DNA of 64,000 bases from Agrostemma githago (Eukaryota > Streptophyta > Magnoliopsida > Caryophyllales > Caryophyllaceae). Where the stretch lies: the NCBI GenBank assembly GCA_958450325.1, contig OY288249.1, forward strand, positions 65,040,166 to 65,104,165, read 5' to 3'. The position numbers and the translations under genes were made by a program. This document shows positions 54,803 to 64,000 of this stretch, piece after piece (the stretch's first letter is position 1; the number at the start of each line of letters is the position of its first letter). The notes beneath the pieces are model-generated. The model worked only from the letters and a program-made list of their open reading frames with translations, did no database searches and was not told the origin of the DNA.

Positions 54803-57383
54803 TGTAGACACCCGCATTTTGACTGCCAGGTGTCTATGGTAGTTTCCAAAAAACACCCGATGATGATCGGACGCTAACGTGCTCTAACGCGCTCGGATAC
54901 GGGCTCGAAATCAATAATGTCCGGCATGGGCTTTTAACGGGATACAAATCTCACAAAACCAACCTCAAATTCAGGCCCAGTGGGTCGTTCCGAGCAAAAT
55001 GAGACTAATTTGGGTCAAAACCAACACCAAAAATAATTTCCGTCTTTTAGCGACCGGGTCAAACCCCGGTCAAGACAAACCCGGCACAAAAAGCGACCTG
55101 ATACGTTCGAAATCAGCCAAATCAATCCAAATTAATGCCAAATCAATCACAATCAATCAAGAGCAAATCAAGGCAATCACGCCCAAAATAGACCGAGTGG
55201 AGCCTCACAAAACTGGTCCAGGTGCATCCGCGAGGGCACTCGACCGAGTGCACCCGCGCCACTCGGTCGAGTGACCCATGTGTCGGGGCTCTCTATAAAT
55301 ACCCGTCAATCTTTGACACAAAGACAACTCTTGGAACACTTTTCACCCTTCAAAAATTCAGCCAACCTTGCACTCATCTTACACCCTACACTTTGCAACA
55401 CCATTCTCGACATCACAATACACACGAAACCGAGCCATACATACACACCATCAACTCCTCCTACACATCTCGACGTTCCCGTGCCATTGCCGCCGTTTGA
55501 CGAACCGTATCTCGAGAAACAAGAACATGTAGGTTGAGAGTGTGACAATTCAACACCGACTTTTCCTTCTTCATCCTTTTTCTCGATCTTTTATGTATAT
55601 TTATATTTATGCTTATAGTATTATATTTAGTCGATAGTAACGACATTACTAACATCTAACATTTATTTCTTGCATCTAACATCTAACGCTAACATTTTAC
55701 TTATCGCATTTTAATTATCGTTATGTACATTTTATTATAATATTATGTACCGCATATGTATATATATATATATATATTTTTTTTTTTTGCGTAATAATAT
55801 CAAAACTCGGATCCGAACTCGTTTGACTACGATGATCATTTTTTTAGGGTTCGTTTATTAACACGATCCCGATCATTCGTAGTTGAACGCGTATGAATCC
55901 ATTTCAAAGATTAGTACGGAACCCGTTGACACGAAAATCGACATCACCTAATCCGTAAAGATTAATATCGATGTCGTGACGTAGAGGGACGCAATTTCGT
56001 CACTAATCAAATTTCTAAAACTAACGACAACTCCTTTTACAAAAATCCGATAACGGTATTATTATAATCATATAAGACATGATTATAATACCGACAAACC
56101 GAACTAAATCCAAATTCGTCGATATTTTTATTTAATTCGGCCAACCCTCGATTTAAAACGCATAAAATCACACGAGTCATAACTCGTATAGGTGCCACTC
56201 GGCCGAGTATACCTGCTACTCGACCGAGTAGCACCCCAAATCGTGGGCAGAAACCTTTTTTAAGGACACACTCGACCGAGTCAGCCCCGACTCGATCGAG
56301 TGGGTCCTGTAGCCCAGAAACCCGAGGGCTCTTTTTATAGCATTCGAGCCTCGTCTTTTTAAAAGCGACTTAGTCGACACGTGTAAAGTCAATCACGTGA
56401 TCTCCTTTTCAAAATACATGCATATCATCGCACATAAACAACTTTGATCGATGGTCTCACTATTAATCTTGCGTTGACGACTCCGTAGTCGCATCCAACG
56501 CATAATTAATTTAGGCTCCAATTTACCGACATGATAAGTTGGGACAAGGCATCGGGATTTGGGATCGGGCTAGCACCACGCCTAGGTCCTATATCCCCGT
56601 CCTTCGATTAATACATAAAACAATACGTATTTAATTGAAGTTCGTCCACCTACGCAAATTCACGGTCTAGTTTATACACGGGTCCGTTTCTAACTATTGC
56701 TTATCATTTTGGCTATATATATTTCGATTATTCCACTTTTATTGCTCGTTGTATTGTGAATTCTGGGTTGTATTCCGCCCGTGTAATTTGTAATCGATTT
56801 ATTATTGCTTTGCTTTATTTATTTACGTTTTACCGTTTATAAATGAACCCTCGCATGCTAAATCACTTCGACAATAAATTAGATGCATTAAAATGACGTA
56901 GCTCACATTTAATTCGCACGCTTAGCTAAAACGCTGTTTGCATATCATTTCACCGAATCACTAACGCGCATATTAGAAAGTCAAACGATGTTTTAGTAGA
57001 GGCCGCTATGTGCGGGCGGGGTTGGGTGTCCTTAGTGGGCTTCCCAACACGTACCCTCACCCCTTACTCAGAACCTCGGTTTCCGGATGCCCGAAACTGT
57101 TGGCGCACGAGAGTCATTCTTTACACGATTACCGGTATAGATGGTATCGGTATCGCAATGCAAAGGGACGAGCCCAATAAACTCTAAAATCGAGATGGGC
57201 CATACTTTGTGTATGGTCCATAGCGATATAGAGTGGGCTCGAACGGTTCCGAATAACCATAAAATTCGGTGGCGACTCCATTTCGACTTAAATTTCAATT
57301 CGATCCATTCTCATATGGAGGTGCATTCGCCTACCCAAAACCCGCGCGTGGCCGCGTCGGGGTGGACCTACGTCATGTCCACA
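54803..57383 (+). repeat. 3' LTR of the Tat element (2,581 bp)
   Basis: Near-identical to 40903-44422 apart from the MITE, AT-run length, a 10-bp difference near 55110 and scattered single-base changes. TATA box at 55294-55300. It is followed by the target duplication AATAG (57384-57388). Confidence 0.95.
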
Positions 57384-57487
57384 AATAGAGTTCTATACAT
57401 TGAAATATGCAGTAGACGAATTTTTTTTTTTTTTTGGTAAAAGGTAAGAATATATTAAAAAATTATGATCACTGTACAAATGAATGG

Positions 57488-60400
57488 CTACATCAAATTA
57501 TGTAGCCATCTCGCGTCTCTCGTCCGTAGCGGGTATTTAATCATGACATTAATCCTACTCCGAACTTCCACTTTAATCATTTTAACTACCTGTTGCGGAC
57601 ACTGCACTGCGCCTTCAATTCTGCACAAGTTGCGTTGTCTCCAAACATGATAAATCATGGCATTGAAAAGCGTGCGTACCACATTGCATTGCAGTTTGGT
57701 ACCCCGCACCTTGCATGCCCAATCCAGCGCACCAGACGATGGAATTTTCTTCAACACCCATTCGCTTAAACCTTTGGCAACCTTGGAGCTCCACTCGCAC
57801 TCAAAAAAAATATGCTCCAGTCTTTCCTCATGGGCTTCACATAGCAAAAAACGGTCAGAATCAGCAACTCCAAATCTAACCAGATTAACCCTAGTGTTTA
57901 GAGAACGCCTAAAAACAAGCCCTGAAATGAAGCTGTGTTTAGGCATACTCCATCCACTCCAAACGAGACGGGCCCAAGGCACTGTCGGGTTGTGTACCCG
58001 AAGTGCCTCATAGCCCTCCGAGATCCCATAACAGGGTCGAGACCCATGCCAAAGGCCATTCACATACATATGTTTAATTTTGTCCTTAGCCTGACAAATC
58101 TTCCGCCAAGCCCAGGTAACATCCGTGGAAGGTTGATATTCATTCCAGTCGCGGCCTTTGAGATAAATAGAATTAACCCATCTAACCCAAAGACGATCCG
58201 GTTGATCAAAAACCCAAGCAGCTAACTTAGCCACCGCAGCCTGATTCCAGATAGACAAGTCTCGAAGCCCTAGACCACCTTCCCCCTTAGGGCAACATAA
58301 TTTCTCCCAACTCACCAGGGCTCTGTTATTACCTTCCACCCCGCCATTCCACAGGAAATTGCGACATAAGGAGATAATTCGAGTCATGACATAAGAAGGG
58401 ATAATGAACACCATAGCCCAGTAATTATGAAGCTGGGATAGCACAGACTGAACCAGTGTCAGCCTACCTGCATAGGATAATTTTCTCGCACCAATACTCG
58501 AAATTCTCGAAATAATTCTAGCCACTAAACATTCGCAATCGCCCTTACTAATCCGGGTGCACTGAATCGGGAGACCCAAGTAACGAAAAGGTAGCGTACC
58601 TTCGATACATCCCGAAAACCGGAGCATACTCTCTTTCACGGCTGCGTCGACCCCGGCGAAATATGCGTGCGACTTGCCAATGCTCAAGTTCAAACCCGAT
58701 GCCCTGCTAAACATAGCAAAAGCTTTCCACAAGAATTCCATAGACGGTCTATCTCCTTTGCAAAAAAGCAAAAGATCATCCGCGAACATAAGGTGAGTAA
58801 GCTTCGTCGATGCACATTTAGGATGATATTTAAATTTCTTGTCAATTCTGCCAAATGTTAGTATACGAGAAAAGTATTCCATACAGATAGTAAAAAGAAG
58901 TGGTGACATTGGATCACCTTGTCTTAGCCCTCGCTTCCCCCGAAAGAATCCGAACGAATCTCCGTTGACACAAAGTGAATAGGAGACCGAAGTCACACAC
59001 TCCATGACCAGGTGTCGAAAGTGGTCCGGGAAATCCAAGGCTCGCAGCATTTGATCAACAAACTCCCATTCCACACTGTCATAGGCTTTGTGTAAATCCA
59101 CCTTGAACAGACATCTAGGTGAAACTCGTCCTCTTCTATACATCTTAACAAGATCCTGACATATCAGTACGTTCTCAACAATACTCCGACCCTCAATGAA
59201 CCCACCTTGTGTAGGCGAAATAATCTGTGGTAGAATCTTGGCCAACCTCGAACAAATAATCTTAGCAATGCACTTATAAACCACATTGCAGCACGCAATA
59301 GGCCTAAAATCCTTAACAGACTGAGGACGATTCAACTTGGGAATAAGAGTAATGATAGCACAGTTCAGCTGTTTCAGCAGTTTACCTGAAACAAAGAAGT
59401 CCTGGATAGCATTGATCACATCCCCTCCAACAATATCCCACGAGTCAATAAAAAATTGGCTCGTGAAACCATCGGGCCCCGGAGCTTTATCTCGATGAAT
59501 AGCAAAGAGCGCCTTCTTGATTTCATCCTCAGAGACCCCGGCCAAGAGAGCAGCCGAATGTTCCTGCGTGCATACACGGCCCAAACGTACCGTGTCCACA
59601 CACACATCTTCTATCGACTTCGAATCCCCCAGGAGCGAGCGATAATACTTCAGAAAGGCATCTTCTATTTCCTCCTTCGTCTTGCACTCCTCCCCCTCAG
59701 CGTCTAAGAGCTTTGTGACTGCATTGCGAGCTCGTCTAGCTCTCAAGAGGCCATGGAAGTAAGCGGAGTTCACGTCCCCTTCTTTAATCCACTTTTGCTT
59801 CGACTTTTGGGCCCAAAAGTCAGCTCGCGCAACCTGCAGGCCACGGACAGATTCGTTCATTTCAGATTCTTCCCGCAACAAGGACTCGGAGCGGTCAGTC
59901 CTGATACGAATCTGGAGTTCGGCAAGTCGAGCTTCGGCCATACTACACCGCTTCTCGATATCAGCGAACGACGAGGCATTGAGTTGTTTTAATGGCACTT
60001 TGAGCTTCCTCAACCTAGAGACAAGTTGGAACATCTTGGTACCGACAATATTTCCATCCCAATTAGTTCCAACGCATTCCAAGAAATCGGGAGAGAGGCT
60101 CCACATGTTCATGTACTTGAACGGACGATTCTTCCTAATCGGGGGACTCTCAAGTTGAACAATGCACGGGCAATGATCAAATGTCCCTTCCGGTAAGAAG
60201 TTAGCTGATCCATTTGGAAACAAACGCTCCATATCATCATTCACTAAGCACCGATCTATTCGACCCGAATACCCTAGTTTCAGGGACTTTGTGTTTATTA
60301 TTCCACGTGAACCAGGATCCCGAAGCCCGAAAATCACCGATATCGCAATTAGCCAAGCAATCACGAAATTGGTTCATTTCTTCCTCCGACGAGTTACCCC

Positions 60401-60854
60401 CGAGTCTTTCTCGAGCGTCAATAACACAATTGAAATCACCCATAATCATCCAAGGCCCCTTATGAGCATATGATTCCAAGGTCCTCCAAAGTACACCCCG
60501 CTCCGTCAAGGAATTGAAGGCGTATACAAAGGTTAACAAATAACTCTTCCCATTGTCCATCGTGATTTTTACATGAATACTTTGAGCAGTGTACTCCAGT
60601 ATCATCAAGTTGACCCTTTCATGCTTCCAAAGAAGCCAAACTCGACCTCCCTCACCACAATGGTTGTTAGTCGTGATACTCCAATCCTTAAAAACGTTCT
60701 GATGCACTTTCGCATAGGCCTTATTTTTTATTTTAGTTTCTAGAATTCCAAAAACATCTACATGCTGCTTATTCACAAACTCACTAATAGCTCGCTGCTT
60801 ATTTATATTACACATACCTCTAACGTTCCAACATCCAATGTTATGTATTACCAT
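57488..60854 (-). pseudogene. LINE ORF2: endonuclease-reverse transcriptase, one frameshift
   Basis: Start ATG 60854 (MVIHNIGCWNVRGMCNINKQ) overlaps ORF1 by 14 nt. The endonuclease part runs to about 60260, where an extra base shifts the frame between FTWNNKHKVPETRVF and RIDRCLVNDDMERLFP. The second frame is then open to TGA/TAG at 57488. Reverse transcriptase motifs are DKAPGPDGFTSQFF, DFRPIACCNVVYKC, RGLRQGDPMSPLLF and catalytic FADDLLLF (about 58785). A Cys/His cluster LLCEAHEERLEHIFFEC lies near 57800. About 1,122 codons, the same length as the other LINE's ORF2. One base is the only visible defect in this frame. Confidence 0.92.
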
Positions 60855-62106
60855 GGACAACAACTTCCAATCCAACGCCCTCATTTCTCACCACGTCATC
60901 CTTTCTCGGTGATCCAATTACCATGTCAACAAACGAAACACCTTGGACTAATTCACGTGTCCCTCGTGTCTGATTAGGGGCCTTATTATCCTGTCCAGCC
61001 GGACTTTGTGTACGCATGTTCTTTGCAGAAACCGAAGCACTTGGAGCAGGCAAAGGCTTTGGTCTAGGCGCGATAGATGGCCTCGACAGCTGCTGTTTAG
61101 CAGTAGACAGCTGCTGTTTTGCAGCAGCGAACCCTTCAGGTTTCTTCACCTTCTGTTCTTGTCTAGCCTTTCTTAGTTCATCCTTCCTACATTCCAAACT
61201 CTCATGACCATACCCTTTGCATTTTGTGCACCATGTGGGTTTCCATTCATATTTGACCCGAATCTCAACTATATTCTCCTTCTCATCAAGAATTTTGATC
61301 TCTTTTTTCATTGTTTGGCCAACTTTAGCTATGACCATGATTCTAGCATACCCGAGTCTAGACCGTTCTTCCGTAGCCAAATCCGATTTGATATACGGTC
61401 CAACAAGTGAGGCAATCTTAGGTAGGCATCTACCCCAGAATTTCAAAGGTAAGTCATGTAATTGAATCCAAATCGGTACCTCAAGTACATCACTTTTATC
61501 CAACTTGGCGTCCGGGGTCCATTCTTTCACAATCAAAGGTTTGTTGTCGAACATGTACATTCCATGGTCAAGAACACGTACCTTAGATGATTTGTCCTTG
61601 AAGCGTACTAGAAAGATACCATTCGGTAGGAACGAGATCTTATCCACCCCTAGCTCTTTCCAAATCTGTTTCACGAACCCTTCAATGACTTCCCATGGAG
61701 GGTTAGCCCCCATGACGAAACAGTATACCGCCGAACTCCAATAGTCGATTTCATCATCGACGTCTTCCTCTGTGAAACGCAGCAATTCAGCCTCCTCCTC
61801 CGCGTCGACGATCTTCTTTCCATCACGTTGTTTCCATCCGCCTACTTCGCCATTTGTGTCCGACCCTGATACGGTGTTCAATTCGAGTCCAGTTTCAGGG
61901 ACATAGTCAGGAACTTCTTCATCCTCCAAATCAGAGACGTAATTCAATCCGGGGATATCAATCACTGAATTGTTCGTCCTGTTCTTTGCACTCTCATCCA
62001 GTTTTGAATTTTTCACTAACTTCCTCAACATTTCTTCCTTAGCCTTCTTAGTGATTGGCTTCATAGCCCTAGTTCCCTTCAACACAGCCGAAGTCTTATG
62101 TTTCAT
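60841..62106 (-). CDS. LINE ORF1 protein (DUF4283 and zinc knuckle)
   Basis: 421 residues from ATG 62106 (MKHKTSAVLKGTRAMKPITK) to TAA 60841-60843. The N-terminus is basic, then acidic. A DUF4283-type RNA-binding region lies about residues 125-300 (VIEGFVKQIWKELGVDKISF; LPLKFWGRCLPKIASLVGPY), and a zinc knuckle CTKCKGYGHESLECRK follows (about 300-316). A Lys/Pro-rich linker and a tail close the protein. It would bind LINE RNA in a ribonucleoprotein. The frame extends upstream to 62169, but this ATG is the first and fits the family's basic start. The frame is uninterrupted. Confidence 0.85.
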   Translation of the reverse strand: MKHKTSAVLKGTRAMKPITKKAKEEMLRKLVKNSKLDESAKNRTNNSVIDIPGLNYVSDLEDEEVPDYVPETGLELNTVSGSDTNGEVGGWKQRDGKKIVDAEEEAELLRFTEEDVDDEIDYWSSAVYCFVMGANPPWEVIEGFVKQIWKELGVDKISFLPNGIFLVRFKDKSSKVRVLDHGMYMFDNKPLIVKEWTPDAKLDKSDVLEVPIWIQLHDLPLKFWGRCLPKIASLVGPYIKSDLATEERSRLGYARIMVIAKVGQTMKKEIKILDEKENIVEIRVKYEWKPTWCTKCKGYGHESLECRKDELRKARQEQKVKKPEGFAAAKQQLSTAKQQLSRPSIAPRPKPLPAPSASVSAKNMRTQSPAGQDNKAPNQTRGTRELVQGVSFVDMVIGSPRKDDVVRNEGVGLEVVVHGNT

Positions 62107-62287
62107 CGTAACGCGCAAAACGAGAAAGGGCTGCGAATCCCAGGCAAGTCGAAGACAGGCCTGGAACACGCCACGTTAAACTGTCGCCGGAGATCGCAAA
62201 TGGGTTTGCCGGAAATCGCCAGGGCAGTTAGAGAGTTTTTTTTGGTCCCGAAAAAAAGGACTCGTCACCAAGTGTGATTTAGACGAA

Positions 62288-62940
62288 AATTTGTTTGTTT
62301 GTTTTTTCACAGTATGAAGTTTTTTTGATTAGAAGATTTTAGATCCGTTAAATTGGTCGGGTTACAATAAGGGGCGAGTCGGATTTCGATCCTAGATTAA
62401 TGGATCTTTTCGGGTTCGGGTCAAATGGACCGTGGATTGAGTTTCGACATGTCTAGACTTTTTACACTGTAATGTAAGATCCGTAAACACAGACCTATGT
62501 GACAATATCGGCACACTTTGAAAAAGAAAATCTAAACCGACCTAAAACGCTAGGTAATTTATTTTACGAACGTTAATTTCCTAAAGAAAAAAAAATCCTA
62601 AAAAATTAACTATATCGTACTAATTACGAATTTAAGCAGGTTCACAAAATTGATTACTGAAATAAGAATAGTATGCATTCACATAAAAAAAATCCGAACA
62701 AACTAAATACGATTACCAAACTAAAAAATTACGAGGATAAACACGTACATACCAAAATTTGAGAATAGTCCTCTGATAGTAACTAATTTCCGATCTTCTT
62801 TCAAGTTTGAAGTGGTAATGGTGAAATTTTTTTCCAAAAAATAATAATGAATCAGTAATACGTAAATTAATGGTGAAAATCAATTAAAAGATACAGTAAA
62901 CATTATTTTATTTAAAATATTCTTAATTAAATAATTTATA
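62288..62940. other. Spacer right of the LINE
   Basis: AT-rich, no gene. 62534-62570 is an inverted copy of 40841-40877 (about 33 of 37 positions match). Confidence 0.5.
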
Positions 62941-63162
62941 CTCCCTCCGAGTTTTAGTGTTCTTCCCTCTTTCCTTATTGGGCTGAGTTATGGAAAACTT
63001 TTTCACACACTTTATCATCTTTAATTGATATAATATTCATCTCTCATACTTTACTTATCAACTTTATCTCATTTAATTAATACTGTATAATATTTATCTC
63101 TCTCACTTTTTCATATTTTTCACCCAAAAAGAAAGGGGAAGAACATAGTAACTCAGAGGGAG
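62941..63162. mobile_element. Stowaway-like MITE (222 bp)
   Basis: CTCCCTCCGAGTTTTAGTGT at the left and, inverted, CTCCCTCTGAGTTACTATGT at the right continue to TTCTTCCC in both. TA at 62939-62940 and 63163-63164 are the target duplications. Confidence 0.88.
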
Positions 63163-63164
63163 TA

Positions 63165-63738
63165 ATAAGTAATAAATGATAAAATTACATGCAGATCCTT
63201 TTAACTTTTACCCAAAATCAAAATAAAGATTTTCAAGATTTTTTTTTATTATTTTATTCCGGTGGCGCCCTATCATTGTTCATCAACTTTCAATGTAATA
63301 CTTCATCCATATATTAAACAAAGTAGACGAACATATAGATTCAGAGAGAGTATAACCTAAAATACACTTGAATTGGTCCATCCAATCCAAGCCGGACCAA
63401 TTTGAATCCGGTCTCATCCGATCCATTTTTCTAGGCCGAACCAAGCCAAATAAATCTCATTTCGTGCTTGTGTCAACCCATTTGAATGATTTGGTTATCA
63501 CATTTCACAACTCAACAATATTTCTTTAAAAAGTACTGTATAAGAATTATCATTTAGAATAATACAGTACTTCATAGTAATTCATACTATCAAAAGTAAT
63601 TAAAATAAAATCTAAAACTACTAGTATTAAATAAAAAGAAGTTGACCCGATTAGCCAATCTGTATAGCTAATATTACCCGAACCTGTGCGGACAAAAAAT
63701 GTATTTGAATGTAATCAGGTAAAAATATAATGTATTAA
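63165..63738. other. Spacer
   Basis: AT-rich sequence with GGACCAATTTGAATCCGG-like words at about 63380-63440 that resemble relics of small DNA elements. No gene. Confidence 0.35.
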
Positions 63739-63739
63739 T

Positions 63740-64000
63740 TAGGGGTGAGCAGAAAAATCCGATACGGTTTTATTATCCGTATACGATACGGTTTACGGTT
63801 GCAATTATACGAATTTTCGTATATCCGATACGAAAATCCGAATATACTATACGAACCGTAGCGGATACGTATCGGAAAAAATTGAAACCGGATATCCGGT
63901 TGTATAAAAACAATAAAAATATTAAAAATATATCCTAATATAAATTATACAAAAAGAATTTAGAACTCGCAAATTATTCTCAAAGTTCAAAAACAAAATT
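63740..64000 (+). mobile_element. Start of a hAT-like small element, cut by the window end
   Basis: TTAGGGGTGAGCAGAAAAAT followed by many CGGATACG / CGTATCGG words (GATACGG, CGTATACGATACGG, GGATACGTATCGG) is typical of the left end of small plant hAT-type elements that begin (T/C)AGGGGTGAGCA. The other end is outside the window. Confidence 0.45.

Larger units (their letters stand above)
40903..57383 (+). mobile_element. Full-length Tat-lineage Gypsy LTR retrotransposon (16,481 bp)
   Basis: LTRs begin TGTAGACACCCGC and end GTCATGTCCACA. Five-bp target duplications AATAG lie at 40898-40902 and 57384-57388. Order: 5' LTR, tRNA-Arg primer site, leader, gag (45505-47247), pol (47244-51944: protease, reverse transcriptase, RNase H, second archaeal-type RNase H, integrase), antisense plant-mobile-domain gene (54145-52329), polypurine tract, 3' LTR. 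The second RNase H and the extra antisense ORF before the 3' LTR are known features of the Tat lineage (for example Grande and Retand). By my hand count the LTRs differ at about 27 of ~2,550 aligned positions, mostly transitions, so insertion is recent. Confidence 0.95.
57421..62279 (-). mobile_element. L1-type LINE, nearly full length (about 4.86 kb)
   Basis: On the minus strand it starts at about 62279 with a short 5' UTR, carries ORF1 and ORF2, and ends in a poly(A) tail (T run on + at 57421-57435). An 8-bp target duplication TAGACGAA is at 57413-57420 and 62280-62287. It belongs to the same general L1 group as the LINE at 25911-29933 but is clearly a different family by sequence. Confidence 0.88.

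Overview
This window is nuclear DNA from a flowering plant, probably a eudicot. The evidence is spliced genes with GT-AG introns, a nuclear tRNA gene, and plant-type families (annexin, a plant major-facilitator transporter, SWEET and beta-carbonic anhydrase fragments, a Tat-lineage Gypsy element, plant L1 LINEs, Helitrons, MULE and hAT elements, Stowaway-like MITEs). The genus cannot be fixed by reading. Only about 4 kb (16.3-20.2 kb) is an ordinary gene island: tRNA-Asp(GTC), a 3-exon MFS transporter gene on +, and a convergent 5-exon annexin 1-like gene on -. Nearly everything else is transposable-element sequence, much of it nested.

Left arm (1-16.2 kb). A decayed MULE/FAR1-type transposase on - is interrupted by a 3.59-kb hAT element with a perfect 8-bp target duplication. 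A degenerate ~130-bp tandem array follows, then a second copy of the same hAT (3.54 kb, its own perfect 8-bp duplication). A non-autonomous Helitron-like element comes next; its TA tract holds a 1.08-kb inverted-terminal-repeat element filled with a TTACTGTGACA minisatellite. A relative of this Helitron lies at 37.7-39.9 kb and keeps the empty TA site.

Middle (21.2-37.3 kb). One minus-strand, gag-only LTR retrotransposon (TSD TCGGT, tRNA-Asp primer site) has grown from about 5.8 to 16.1 kb. It received an L1 LINE (15-bp TSD) and a 6.3-kb Helitron, and the Helitron later received another LTR element that is now a solo LTR (TSD GACTC). The Helitron carries exon fragments resembling four host genes: SELT-like, beta-carbonic anhydrase, SWEET and an RPA-like protein. 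The 5' LTR also contains an inverted piece of LTR.

Right arm (40.9-62.3 kb). A complete 16.5-kb Tat-lineage Gypsy element (TSD AATAG, tRNA-Arg primer site) has gag, pol with two RNase H domains, and an antisense, intron-containing plant-mobile-domain gene between pol and the 3' LTR. Its LTRs differ by roughly 1% by eye. The 5' LTR has since received an 859-bp MITE. A nearly full-length L1 LINE on - landed 37 bp beyond the 3' LTR. The window ends with a Stowaway-like MITE and the start of a hAT-like terminus.

The two host genes look intact. All long transposon reading frames carry stops or frameshifts except the Tat gag frame. Splice sites, target duplications and domain calls were read by eye and not checked by any search.
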